Assembly (NCBI GenBank): GCA_903866915.1
Contig: CAIPPO010000183.1
Span: 1-36,926, forward strand
Source: an uncultured Mucilaginibacter sp.
GTDB lineage: Bacteria > Bacteroidota > Bacteroidia > Sphingobacteriales > Sphingobacteriaceae
Length of the DNA stretch: 36,926 bases
Reading direction: 5' to 3'
The position numbers and the translations under genes are program-made. Within the stretch, counting starts at the first letter, position 1. Each line of letters starts with the position of its first letter. Shown here one piece after another: positions 15,549-23,200 of this stretch. Below the pieces are notes generated by a model, which saw only the letters and a list, made by a program, of their open reading frames with translations, made no database searches and was not told the DNA's origin.

Positions 15549-15594
15549 AAGTTTATCAAAACCGGGCGAATCATCGCCCGGTTTTGATAAACTT
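15549..15594. terminator. Perfect 21-bp hairpin after the VOC gene
   Basis: Bases 15549-15569 pair without mismatch with 15574-15594 around a 4-nt loop ATCA. The core is ACCGGGCGA/TCGCCCGGT flanked by AAAA/TTTT, giving a terminator-like A-stem-T layout that works on either strand. It separates the VOC and YdeI-like genes, which are therefore probably not one operon. It is unusually long for a terminator. Confidence 0.8.
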
Positions 15595-15620
15595 GTTTAA
15601 GTTCACCTTAATAGATCGCG

Positions 15621-16202
15621 ATGAACCCAAAAGTCGATTGGTTTTTTGAAAAGGAATCTCAATGGCAGGAATGCTATGCCCTCTTGCGTAAGCTATGCCT
15701 CGCTACCGGCTTAACCGAAGAATTAAAATGGGGACAACCCTGCTATACCCTCGGAAAAAGCAATATCGTGCTCATCCACGGTTTCAAAGAATACTGCGCT
15801 CTGTTAGTTTTTAAAGGCGCATTATTGCAGGACCCGGAAGGTATTTTGATACAACAAACAGAAAACGTACAGGTTCAACGCCAGTTGCGGTTTACCAGTG
15901 CAGCTGCAATTGCCGACCTTGCTCCCGTGATCAAAGCTTATATAAACGAAGCTGTTGGAGTGGAAAATGCAGGCTTAAAAGTAGAGCTCAAAAAGACCTC
16001 CGATTTTAAAATCCCGGAAGAGTTTCAATACAAGCTCGACCATATTCCCGAACTCAAAGCCGCATTTGAAGCATTAACTCCCGGCCGGCAACGGGGTTAC
16101 CTGTTTTACTTTTCCCAGGCCAAACAATCCAAAACCCGCACCGAAAGGGTGGAGAAATTTATACCGAAGATATTGGGAGGGAAGGGTTTGGAGGATGAGT
16201 GA
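15621..16202 (+). CDS. YdeI/DUF1801 family protein
   Basis: Protein of 193 residues. The N-terminal part (WQECYALLRKLCLATGLTEE, LKWGQPCY, ALLVFKGALLQDPEG) is a DUF1801/YdhG-type domain, and the C-terminal segment (ALTPGRQRGYLFYFSQAKQS, then KTRTERVEKFIPKIL) is the YdeI/OmpD-associated helix pair. The family is widespread; Bacillus YdeI has been linked to tolerance of cationic peptides, but the biochemical role is unknown. Cytoplasmic. Palindromic repeats follow closely. Confidence 0.87.
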   Translation: MNPKVDWFFEKESQWQECYALLRKLCLATGLTEELKWGQPCYTLGKSNIVLIHGFKEYCALLVFKGALLQDPEGILIQQTENVQVQRQLRFTSAAAIADLAPVIKAYINEAVGVENAGLKVELKKTSDFKIPEEFQYKLDHIPELKAAFEALTPGRQRGYLFYFSQAKQSKTRTERVEKFIPKILGGKGLEDE

Positions 16203-16255
16203 AAATAAAATAAAATTGACGATTTGGCTAACCGTGGTGTTAGTCAACTTCGTCC

Positions 16256-16343
16256 ATTCAAGCGTCCCCGCTTGAATATTAAAACCCCCGCCCATTCAAG
16301 CGTGCCGCTTGAATGCTAAAACGTTTAAGCGTCCCCGCTTATA
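16256..16343. repeat. Three AAGCG/CGCTT palindromes in tandem
   Basis: ATTCAAGCG-TCCC-CGCTTGAAT (16256-16277), ATTCAAGCG-TGC-CGCTTGAAT (16294-16314) and TTTAAGCG-TCCC-CGCTTATA (16324-16343, one mismatch). The last two with the linker GCTAAAACG repeat the composite at 1614-1663 over about 50 bp with few changes. The group fills the gap between the YdeI-like and M1 peptidase genes. Confidence 0.85.
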
Positions 16344-16410
16344 GCAAATGGTCACAATATTTTTCCCTAACTTAGCTTTTGTAACACAATCATTTAATCA
16401 GCACAAATTT

Positions 16411-18267
16411 ATGTTCAAATCAACCAGTCTGTTCGTCTTGTTTGGCCTTGCCGTGTTTACTGCCAGTGCGCAAACGCTGACCATGCCGCCTGAAATTAAA
16501 CAAGCCTACGATAAAGGTACTCGTTCGCTTAATGGCAAACCCGGAAAAAAATACTGGCAAAACCAGGGTCGCTACGATATAGCGGTAACCATGGCGCCCC
16601 CTTCCCGAGTCATTAATGGCGTTGAAGAAATCAGCTATGTAAACAATAGCCCGGATACCCTGCGTAGTTTGAATTTCAAATTGATCATGAATGTACATCG
16701 CGGCCGGAATGGTACTGCAGACACAACTGCCGGTATTAAGGTAGATAACTTGCAAATCAATGGCGCAAAAGCCGACTGGGATAACAGCAAAGCTATTACT
16801 ACCAATTATCCGGTCGACCTTAAAACGCCATTAATGCCGCATGATTCGCTAAAAATTAATATCACCTGGCATTACCTTTTATCTAAAACACGCAGCCGTG
16901 AAGGGGTGTTAGATTCAACTACTTTTTACCTGGCCTATTTTTACCCTCGGGTAGCTGTTTATGATGATTATAAAGGATGGGATACCCAGCCGCATACCGG
17001 TGCCCTGGAGTTTTATAACGATTTTAACGATTATACGCTAAAAGTTACTGTTCCTAAAAATTACCTTGTTTGGGCCACGGGAACCCTGCGTAATACCTCA
17101 GCCGTGTTGCAGCCGGATTATGCTGAAAAATTACAGGCATCCTTCAGCAGCGATTCAACCGTTCATATCGTGACCGCGCAAGATCTGGCCAATAAAAATG
17201 TTACCACACAAAATGCTACCAATACCTGGGTATGGACATCGACCCATATTTCCGATGTAGCCCTGGCTGCCAGCAATCATTATGTTTGGGATGCCGCCAG
17301 CGTGTTGGTGGATGATAAAGCACAACGCCGGGTAGCGATACAGGCTGCATTTGCAGATGCTTCAGACGATTTCCATCATTACGTTCAATTTGCGCATAAT
17401 ACCCTCGATTGGTTTTCGCATAATTTACCTGGTGTTCCATATCCATTCCCTAAAACTACCTCGGTACAAGGCTTTGCTGATATGGAATACCCGATGATGG
17501 TTAATGACAGTCACGAAAAAGACCTGGTGTTTGCGCAATTGGTGCAGGACCACGAAATAGCCCATACCTATTTCCCTTTTTATATGGGCACCAACGAGAG
17601 TCGCTATGCATTTATGGATGAAGGTTGGGCAACTACCTTCGAATTGCTGATTGGTACAGCCGAACATGGCAAACAGCTGGCTGACGACTTTTACAAAAAA
17701 TTCAGGGTCGACGGTTGGATTCATGCACCACATGCAAAAGAAAACCCGATCATCACCCCATCGCCCGAAGTAACTTTTGGTGCTGGTAACAATGCCTACG
17801 GTAAGCCTTCCTTAAGCTACCTGGCATTGAAAGATATGCTGGGTGATGAACTGTTCAAAAAAGCACTGCATACTTACATGGACAACTGGAATGGCAAACA
17901 CCCTATTCCATGGGATTATTTTTATTCGATGAAAAAAGGATCGGGTAAGGACCTCGACTGGTTTTTCTATAACTGGTTTTTTACCCCATCCTATATCGAT
18001 CTTAGCCTGGATAAAGTGGAAAAAGCAGGTAGCGGATACCAATTATCGATCAAAAACATTGGCGGATTTGCAGTTCCTTTTGATGCAATAGCAACCTATG
18101 CCGATGGGACAACCGAAAGTTTTCATCAATCTCCTGCTGTTTGGGAGCATGACCAGAAAAGCATAACCGTCAGCCTCAAAACATCAAAAGAAGTAAAATC
18201 GATCACACTTGACGGCGGCATATTTATGGATGCCGACACAAAAAATAATACCTGGACAGCTAACTAA
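16411..18267 (+). CDS. M1 family metallopeptidase (aminopeptidase N-like), exported
   Basis: Zinc peptidase of 618 residues. The signal peptide ends near TASAQ, so it acts in the periplasm or outside. The M1 signature is intact: His381-Glu-Ile-Ala-His385, 18 residues, then Glu404 in MDEGW. The substrate-binding GAMEN motif appears as ADMEYPMM about 30 residues earlier. It lacks the long C-terminal helical domain of E. coli PepN and ends with a short beta domain, as in the compact M1 enzymes of Bacteroidota. It should trim N-terminal residues from peptides. The longer frame from 16348 would put 21 residues before the signal, so the ATG at 16411 is chosen. A TTAGCTTTTG box at 16373-16382 is a weak -7 candidate. 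Confidence 0.92.
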   Translation: MFKSTSLFVLFGLAVFTASAQTLTMPPEIKQAYDKGTRSLNGKPGKKYWQNQGRYDIAVTMAPPSRVINGVEEISYVNNSPDTLRSLNFKLIMNVHRGRNGTADTTAGIKVDNLQINGAKADWDNSKAITTNYPVDLKTPLMPHDSLKINITWHYLLSKTRSREGVLDSTTFYLAYFYPRVAVYDDYKGWDTQPHTGALEFYNDFNDYTLKVTVPKNYLVWATGTLRNTSAVLQPDYAEKLQASFSSDSTVHIVTAQDLANKNVTTQNATNTWVWTSTHISDVALAASNHYVWDAASVLVDDKAQRRVAIQAAFADASDDFHHYVQFAHNTLDWFSHNLPGVPYPFPKTTSVQGFADMEYPMMVNDSHEKDLVFAQLVQDHEIAHTYFPFYMGTNESRYAFMDEGWATTFELLIGTAEHGKQLADDFYKKFRVDGWIHAPHAKENPIITPSPEVTFGAGNNAYGKPSLSYLALKDMLGDELFKKALHTYMDNWNGKHPIPWDYFYSMKKGSGKDLDWFFYNWFFTPSYIDLSLDKVEKAGSGYQLSIKNIGGFAVPFDAIATYADGTTESFHQSPAVWEHDQKSITVSLKTSKEVKSITLDGGIFMDADTKNNTWTAN

Positions 18268-18287
18268 GCCATTAGCTACAGAAATTG

Positions 18288-18317
18288 AAAGCCCCGGACC
18301 GTTTGTTCCGGGGCTTT
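18288..18317. terminator. Hairpin terminator of the M1 peptidase gene
   Basis: AAAGCCCCGGA (18288-18298) pairs with TCCGGGGCTTT (18307-18317) around an 8-nt loop, followed by TTGTTTTG. It lies 20 bp after the stop, in a convergent gap. The core AAAGCCCCGG is the same as in the terminator at 8887. Confidence 0.82.
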
Positions 18318-18408
18318 TGTTTTGTAGAAGAACCGGGCTGCTTATATGGTTTTCCCTATTGGCGGCGGCAGGAAATTACAATGTACTTCCTGGCGCGACA
18401 CTAGCCAT

Positions 18409-18843
18409 TTATTCGGGCTGCCCTATGCCTTCTTCAATCAGTTTATAAAGGCTTCCTTTCAAAAGGCCGGTCCAGCCTGCAAAGCAATCTTTATAACATT
18501 CTGACTCGGGTACCAGGCCAATATGCGTCAATACAATTTCGGTACTATTGCCTGATCGATCAATTTCCCAGACTACCTCCGTGCCGTTCCATTCCTTTTT
18601 ATTGCTGATCCAATGCAGGTTGCAATCGGTCACCAGCCATACAAGCTTTTGTCCGGGTATCGATTCAGTAATCGTGAAGTCGACAAAAGTATCCCCGAAT
18701 TTTACAGAAAACACATCGCCCTTGTTTTTTGCATTGCCTTTGAAGTGTTTTGACCACCAGCCGCCAACATGAGCGATAGCGTCAAAAACAACTTGCGGAT
18801 TTTGATTTACCGCAACCGTAGTTCTAAAATCAGTTGTTGTCAT
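18409..18843 (-). CDS. SRPBCC domain protein (module 2, distal gene)
   Basis: Protein of 144 residues with one SRPBCC domain: NQNPQVVFDAIAHVGGWWSK, FVDFTITESIPGQKLVWLV, EVVWEIDRSGNSTEIVLTHI and a C-terminal helix around GWTGLLKGSLYKLIEEG. It is more distant from the AHSA1 pair of module 1 than those are from each other. It starts 4 bp after the ArsR stop and is the last of three genes. Ligand unknown. Confidence 0.9.
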   Translation of the reverse strand: MTTTDFRTTVAVNQNPQVVFDAIAHVGGWWSKHFKGNAKNKGDVFSVKFGDTFVDFTITESIPGQKLVWLVTDCNLHWISNKKEWNGTEVVWEIDRSGNSTEIVLTHIGLVPESECYKDCFAGWTGLLKGSLYKLIEEGIGQPE

Positions 18844-18847
18844 TGTT

Positions 18848-19177
18848 TTAATTTTTGGTTTTTAATTTGTCGTTCAACAGGTTTTCCAGGTTCTTCAATT
18901 TCGATCCCCAGAACTGGTCAAAATACCTGAGCCATTCGTTCAGCGCGTCAAAGCCTTCTTTTTTAAGGGCACAATGCCGCTCCCGGCCTATATCAGTGAT
19001 GCTGATAAAACCTGCTGTTTGCAATATTTTGATATGCTTGGATACTGCAGGCCGGCTCATTTCGAAATTGCCTGCCAGGTTGTTGATCGTTAAACTGTTT
19101 TTGGATAGCAGCATCAGCATTTGCCGCCTGCTTCCGTCTGCGATCACCTGGAAAGCGTCGAGCCTGGGTTCAGCCAT
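18848..19177 (-). CDS. ArsR family transcriptional regulator (module 2)
   Basis: Winged-helix regulator of 109 residues. The helix-turn-helix LTINNLAGNFEMSRPAVSKH (residues 29-48) then IKIL is followed by the wing ISITDIGRERHCALK. There is no CxC metal site. Its ATG overlaps the stop of the upstream SRPBCC gene by 8 bp, so the two are translationally coupled. It is related to the module 1 ArsR protein; the recognition helix reads EMSRPAVSKH here and DSTRQAISKH there, in line with the changed operator letters. Unlike module 1, the regulator is the middle gene. Confidence 0.93.
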   Translation of the reverse strand: MAEPRLDAFQVIADGSRRQMLMLLSKNSLTINNLAGNFEMSRPAVSKHIKILQTAGFISITDIGRERHCALKKEGFDALNEWLRYFDQFWGSKLKNLENLLNDKLKTKN

Positions 19178-19610
19178 GTTGTTGCGTATTTAAACGTTCG
19201 GCAATCTTGTTGATATTATCAAGCCAGCCTTTGTTCATCGCTTCAAATACGCCGGTGTTTTCAAGTACCGTAAAGTCGCCATGAACCAAAAAGAGCTCGG
19301 TTCCATTATCCTTTTCTATTAATTCCCATCTGACGATTGAGTCGACGTTGATCGTTCCGTCACCCGGGCCTAACTTCCAGGAATAGCTTAGGTTTTTAAA
19401 AGGTACAATCTCAAGTACCTTACAATAGACGATTCCATCAAAATCCAGTTGCGGAACGGGTTTGCTTACGAATTTGAATTCGTGTCCCTCGATCGGCTTG
19501 AAATCACTTTTCATTAGCCAGAGTTCCATTAACTCGGCGTTGGTGAGAAATTCCCAAACTGCTTTTGGTGGGTGAGGGAAAAATAATTGGTGTTGGATCT
19601 TTGCTGCCAT
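19170..19610 (-). CDS. SRPBCC domain protein (module 2, first gene)
   Basis: Protein of 146 residues, an AHSA1-like SRPBCC domain: HQLFFPHPPKAVWEFLTNAE, LMELWLMKSDFKPIEGHEF, VRWELIEKDNGTELFLVH, and the C-terminal helix MNKGWLDNINKIAERL. It opens the module and overlaps the ArsR gene by 8 bp. The promoter lies 22 bp upstream, with a palindrome ending 5 bp from the ATG. Ligand unknown. Confidence 0.9.
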   Translation of the reverse strand: MAAKIQHQLFFPHPPKAVWEFLTNAELMELWLMKSDFKPIEGHEFKFVSKPVPQLDFDGIVYCKVLEIVPFKNLSYSWKLGPGDGTINVDSIVRWELIEKDNGTELFLVHGDFTVLENTGVFEAMNKGWLDNINKIAERLNTQQHG

Positions 19611-19615
19611 AATGA

Positions 19616-19659
19616 GTAACTTTTAAGTTACCCAAATATATAAGTAACCTTTGAGTTAC
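19616..19659. promoter_or_regulatory. Paired operators GTAAC-N6-GTTAC of ArsR module 2
   Basis: GTAACTTTTAAGTTAC (19616-19631) has perfect 7-bp arms. GTAACCTTTGAGTTAC (19644-19659) is the second copy, 28 bp away. The latter occupies exactly the same place in the promoter spacer as its counterpart in module 1. Both are likely bound by the ArsR protein of this operon. Confidence 0.75.
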
Positions 19660-19664
19660 GCAAA
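19633..19664 (-). promoter_or_regulatory. Bacteroidota-type promoter of ArsR module 2
   Basis: On the minus strand: TTTG (19664-19661), a 20-nt spacer, TATATTTG (19640-19633), then 22 bp to the ATG of the first SRPBCC gene. Box sequences, spacer length and distance to the start are the same as at 10412-10443. Confidence 0.82.
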
Positions 19665-19785
19665 TTTTTTAAAAAATATTTTTTTGACCTTGTTGCAGCT
19701 TGAAAAATAAAAGGGAGGTGCGTGTAATTCGAGATAAAAATTGCCGTTGAACCAGACCTTTGTTCAAAACTGTGTAACTTACCTG

Positions 19786-20505
19786 ATGAGCAAATCGGAG
19801 ATCATTTTTCTTGACGGGCCGCATTCCCGTTTCAAAGAGTTCAAATTCGCGTTCGAAACTATGGTTGAATTTATCCGTGGGTTCAGAGCTTTACATTTTA
19901 TTGGGCCATGTATCACCGTTTTTGGTTCGGCACGTTTTCATGAGGGCCACCCTTATTACGAATTGACCCGTAAGGCATCGGGGGCATTTGCTCAATTAGG
20001 ATTTACTATTCTCACCGGCGGCGGTCCGGGTTTAATGGAGGCAGCTAACCGCGGGGCAAAAGAAGTTGGTGGTCGCTCGGTAGGCTGCAATATCCGTTTA
20101 CCGGTTGAGCAAAAACACAATCCTTATCTGGACAAATGGGTCGACGTAAAGCATTTTTTTCTGCGCAAAGTTTTACTGGTAAAATATTCATTCGCCTTTG
20201 TTGTAATGCCGGGAGGTTTTGGCACCATGGACGAATTTTTTGAAGCGATTACGCTAATCCAGACACATAAGATTGAAAATTTTCCAATCATTATTTTTGG
20301 TAAGGAATATCACCGGGAGCTGATTGCTTATATCGAATCTATGAAAGGACAGGGTACCATCGGCGTAGGCGATGATCAACTTTTCCTGGTAACCGACGAT
20401 ATCGAAGAAGCCAAAAGCCTGATCATTGAGAAAAGTATCCGCCAATATAACCTGAAACCTAAAGCTAAATACAGGCCATTGACCTGGCTCTTTGAACGCG
20501 AATAA
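19786..20505 (+). CDS. LOG family protein (TIGR00730, Rossmann fold)
   Basis: Protein of 239 residues with the LOG/lysine decarboxylase-like fold: ITVFGSARF near the start, LTGGGPGLMEAANRGA in the nucleotide-binding loop and the family motif PGGFGTMDE. Enzymes with this motif cleave nucleoside 5'-monophosphates to the base and ribose 5-phosphate (cytokinin-activating in plants, nucleotide turnover such as PpnN in bacteria). The substrate of this one is not known. I use ATG at 19786 because the upstream frame needs a TTG at 19741. It is divergent from ArsR module 2. Confidence 0.9.
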   Translation: MSKSEIIFLDGPHSRFKEFKFAFETMVEFIRGFRALHFIGPCITVFGSARFHEGHPYYELTRKASGAFAQLGFTILTGGGPGLMEAANRGAKEVGGRSVGCNIRLPVEQKHNPYLDKWVDVKHFFLRKVLLVKYSFAFVVMPGGFGTMDEFFEAITLIQTHKIENFPIIIFGKEYHRELIAYIESMKGQGTIGVGDDQLFLVTDDIEEAKSLIIEKSIRQYNLKPKAKYRPLTWLFERE

Positions 20506-20532
20506 ACCCCGTCTTATTAAGTCCGGGGTTTA
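20503..20532. terminator. Hairpin overlapping the LOG gene stop codon
   Basis: TAAACCCCG (20503-20511) pairs with CGGGGTTTA (20524-20532) across a 12-nt loop. The left arm contains the stop codon TAA. It lies between the convergent LOG and universal stress protein genes and may end both transcripts. Confidence 0.65.
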
Positions 20533-20553
20533 TCGATCAATGTATAGGTAAAA

Positions 20554-21417
20554 TTAAACTAAAAAGGCGGCGGGAAATATGAGCAATGGAGCTTTTTGAT
20601 TTTCCAAAGCTTTGCGGGTAGTGCTGGGCGACAATAGCCTTGAAAAGAACGAATCTTTATAATGACTGAATGCCAGGATTTCAGACCCCGGATCATCGCA
20701 TAGGTTGTTCAACCTGTCGACAATGTCTTTGCCATATATCTCTGTTATTGTCAAATTATGATGCGGCAAATGTGCGATATGTTTAAGGAATTCTTTTTTC
20801 TTCAGATCTCTGGTAATATCATCATCGCCCAAAATATTGATATGAACTACTTCCAGATGAAACTCAAGTATTTCAGCTAATTTGATCAGGTACCTGATTG
20901 CCTTTGCATCGGTGTCGGCAAAATTGGAGGCAAAAATCACCTTTTTAATAGTTCTTAAATCTGCTCCATGAGGAACAATCAGAACAGGTTTAGCCGAATG
21001 ATCTATAACTGAAAAAGTATCACTGCCCGTTAAGAAATGGTCCACCCGGCTTCCTTCTCTCGATCCCATTACCACCATTTCGATATTCCTGTTGTCGATG
21101 ATATTTTTTACCTGATAGGCCAAATCGCCAAGGCCTTCTTCAAAATAGACGTCGTTTTTTTTACCAGTATTGTTATCCTTCAGAAAAGGTTTTAATGAAT
21201 TGGCGAGATTTTGCAACAGGCCGGTATTTTCCTTTTCCATAAAGTTAACCTCATCAAACACGGTCGGTCCGCCGGCGTAAACCGGTACAACAGGTTGCGT
21301 AACATTCGCGTTAAAAAGTAATACATTGGCATCCAGATGCCTGGCCAGCATGGTACCCGTATGGGCAGCATGGGCTGCGTTTGCCGAAAAATCGGTTAGT
21401 ACGAGAATATTTTTCAT
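20554..21417 (-). CDS. Universal stress protein, tandem two-domain
   Basis: Protein of 287 residues with two Usp domains. The first begins MKNILVLTDFSANAAHAA and ends with the ATP-binding pattern VMGSREGSRVDHFLTGSDTF followed by KPVLIVPHG, the G-x2-G-x9-G-S/T motif of ATP-binding Usp proteins in slightly altered form. The second begins KKVIFASNFADTD and ends AFSHYKDSFFSRLLSPSTTR, without a clear glycine motif, so probably only one domain binds ATP. The ATG at 21417 starts the first strand directly; the one at 21438 adds seven residues. Two-domain Usp proteins often respond to low oxygen or stationary phase. It follows pfkB in the same direction by 144 bp. Confidence 0.9.
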   Translation of the reverse strand: MKNILVLTDFSANAAHAAHTGTMLARHLDANVLLFNANVTQPVVPVYAGGPTVFDEVNFMEKENTGLLQNLANSLKPFLKDNNTGKKNDVYFEEGLGDLAYQVKNIIDNRNIEMVVMGSREGSRVDHFLTGSDTFSVIDHSAKPVLIVPHGADLRTIKKVIFASNFADTDAKAIRYLIKLAEILEFHLEVVHINILGDDDITRDLKKKEFLKHIAHLPHHNLTITEIYGKDIVDRLNNLCDDPGSEILAFSHYKDSFFSRLLSPSTTRKALENQKAPLLIFPAAFLV

Positions 21418-21561
21418 GACCTTAAGTTTATTACACAAATTTCCTGCTCATCGGATTCAAAACGAGTGATTCGTATCATTGGCATATATGATTCTGGGCA
21501 TATTTTTGGAACAAGCCATTAAGTAATTGGTTTCAAATAGCACCAACTAAGCAGTTCGGCT

Positions 21562-22500
21562 TTAGGAAATACGAAGCGTTGTAATAGACGAGAAAATACG
21601 GTCGGCATCTGATTTACTGCATAATTCGCTTCCGGGTTTGAGCGTCGCGGCACAACCGCATGCAACCCCGTAACGCGCCGCTTCAACCAGTGTTTCGCCA
21701 AGAGACAATTTGTAAATCATGCCGGCCACCAGGCTATCCCCGGCGCCAACGGTACTTTTCACTTTCTCTTTCGGCTGTAATAGTCGGGTTGTCGTTTCGC
21801 TGTCGACCAGCAGCGCCCCCTCAGCCCCCAGCGACACCAGGATCACCTCGCAAAGCTTTTGACCTATCAATTGGCGGGCAACTGGTCCGGCCATTTCCAC
21901 AGTAAGGTCTTTTTGTCCGGCAAGCAAACCTAACTCGCGCAGGTTGGGTTTTATCATCCATGCGCTGCATTGAACGGCCAGTTGAAGCGCCCTACCCGAA
22001 GTGTCAATAACCAGTTTAGCTTTTTTCTTTCTGGCTATTTCGGCCAGACATGAATAGATGTCATCGGGCAGGCCGGGGTGCATACTTCCGCTGACAACTA
22101 TATATTTTAAATCGTTTAACGCTTCAAGGCGGCCTAGACATTCCTGCCATTCGCCAGGGTTGATATACGGTCCGGGCATATCAAAAAGATATTGTTTCCG
22201 ACTTGCCAAATCGGCCACTATGAAATTCTCGCGGGTGTTTTGGCTTATTGAAATGGACGCTGTGTCGATACCTTCATTTACCAGCAATTGCCCCAACAAA
22301 TCGCCCGCGGGACCGCCCGCCAGGTAAAGCGCCAAAACATCGCCGCCCAATTTATGGACGGCACGGGCAACATTGATACCGCCACCACCCGGTTCGTATA
22401 CCGGCAATGTGCATTTCAGTTTCTTTTCGCTTATAAGCTCCGTTACCGACGTGCTTTTATCCAAAGCCGGGTTAAACGTTAAAGTAACTATAGCTGGCAT
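21562..22500 (-). CDS. pfkB: 6-phosphofructokinase II (PfkB family)
   Basis: Ribokinase-family sugar kinase of 312 residues. It follows E. coli Pfk-2 closely in wording: EPGGGGINVARA (36-47, substrate loop), MPG (108-110), VVSGSM, IDTSGRAL, KPN (184-186), LVSLGAEGAL and STVGAGDS (249-256) with Asp255 as catalytic base, then GVACGCAATLKPG. It should phosphorylate fructose 6-phosphate to fructose 1,6-bisphosphate with ATP; a 1-phosphofructokinase or tagatose 6-phosphate kinase role is the alternative. It sits between a universal stress protein gene and a helical protein gene, not in a sugar operon, so a stress-linked role is plausible. Confidence 0.9.
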   Translation of the reverse strand: MPAIVTLTFNPALDKSTSVTELISEKKLKCTLPVYEPGGGGINVARAVHKLGGDVLALYLAGGPAGDLLGQLLVNEGIDTASISISQNTRENFIVADLASRKQYLFDMPGPYINPGEWQECLGRLEALNDLKYIVVSGSMHPGLPDDIYSCLAEIARKKKAKLVIDTSGRALQLAVQCSAWMIKPNLRELGLLAGQKDLTVEMAGPVARQLIGQKLCEVILVSLGAEGALLVDSETTTRLLQPKEKVKSTVGAGDSLVAGMIYKLSLGETLVEAARYGVACGCAATLKPGSELCSKSDADRIFSSITTLRIS

Positions 22501-22540
22501 TACGGTTTAAGGATTAAATTTGTCCTCGGCAATTCCGTTA

Positions 22541-22921
22541 TTAAAGCCATTTACTGGCAAAGCGGTTAAAATCGTGCCGAAGTTCATTAACCATTTTTTC
22601 TTCAGTCACATAGCTTTCGTACAAATCTTCGTTTTCAACAAAAGTAGCCTCATCGGCGAAACCGGCAAGCTCCAATAGTTGCTCTTCCATTTTATGGTGA
22701 TTCTTTTTAAAAGCAGCACGAAGTTCACTAAGCTTGCGGTTATGGATAATAAACTCATCCTGAAAATGATCAACTTCCATTAACACAGGAGTTGCTGTGT
22801 TAGCTGCGGCAATTTCCTGCAAACGTTCCTGCAAAATGACCAACTCTTCTGCATAAAAATCAATACCCCGCAAGGCATCGTTATGCAGATCTGTTATTGT
22901 TTTGATATTTACGTGTTTCAT
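22541..22921 (-). CDS. Hypothetical helical protein next to pfkB
   Basis: Protein of 126 residues that I do not recognise. It is almost wholly alpha-helical, charged and free of Cys, with coiled-coil stretches at about 18-40 (IDFYAEELVILQERLQEIAA) and 50-85 (VDHFQDEFIIHNRKLSELRA, then FKKNHHKMEEQLLELAGF). There is no signal peptide or membrane segment. The two halves may form a helical hairpin or bundle. It is the first gene of a same-strand set with pfkB (40 bp gap) and the universal stress protein, so a stress or stationary-phase role can be guessed. Confidence 0.8.
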   Translation of the reverse strand: MKHVNIKTITDLHNDALRGIDFYAEELVILQERLQEIAAANTATPVLMEVDHFQDEFIIHNRKLSELRAAFKKNHHKMEEQLLELAGFADEATFVENEDLYESYVTEEKMVNELRHDFNRFASKWL

Positions 22922-23144
22922 AGTACAAGTTTAACTCCGTGATAGGAAAGCGCAAATGACCCGTAGCATCCTTAAACATGATAGTGGTCATAAACGAAAT
23001 TGCCAACTAAAATTTTCGCTATCTGGCCGGCGTCATGTTTGGACTAAAATAACCCGCATCGATTTTGACGGGCTTGTTTGTGATGTTCCTATGACCACTT
23101 AACAAAGAATAAAATTTGTTCGATACCAATCCAATAGATGCAAA
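22922..23144. other. Gap upstream of the helical protein gene
   Basis: It has no open frame of note. A TTTG-N19-TAAACTTG promoter-like pair (minus strand, 22956-22926) ends only 4 nt before the start codon. ATGA-N6-TCAT at 22978-22991 has the spacing of a Crp/Fnr core. GTGGTCATA (22984) is repeated in inverted form as TATGACCAC (23090). Confidence 0.35.
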
Positions 23145-23170
23145 AGCCCGGGCTTTTAAATTCCCGGGCT
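23145..23170 (-). terminator. Terminator of the SusCD operon
   Basis: AGCCCGGG/CCCGGGCT with a 10-nt loop, followed on the minus strand by TTTTG. It is 30 bp past the SusD stop. Confidence 0.75.
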
Positions 23171-23200
23171 AGTTCAAATCTACTTATTATCTCAATCAAC

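Noticed and set aside
22926..22956. TTTG-N19-TAAACTTG as a firm promoter
   Set aside because: It ends 4 nt before the start codon and the -7 box has one mismatch, so it is not listed as a promoter and only used as a hint.
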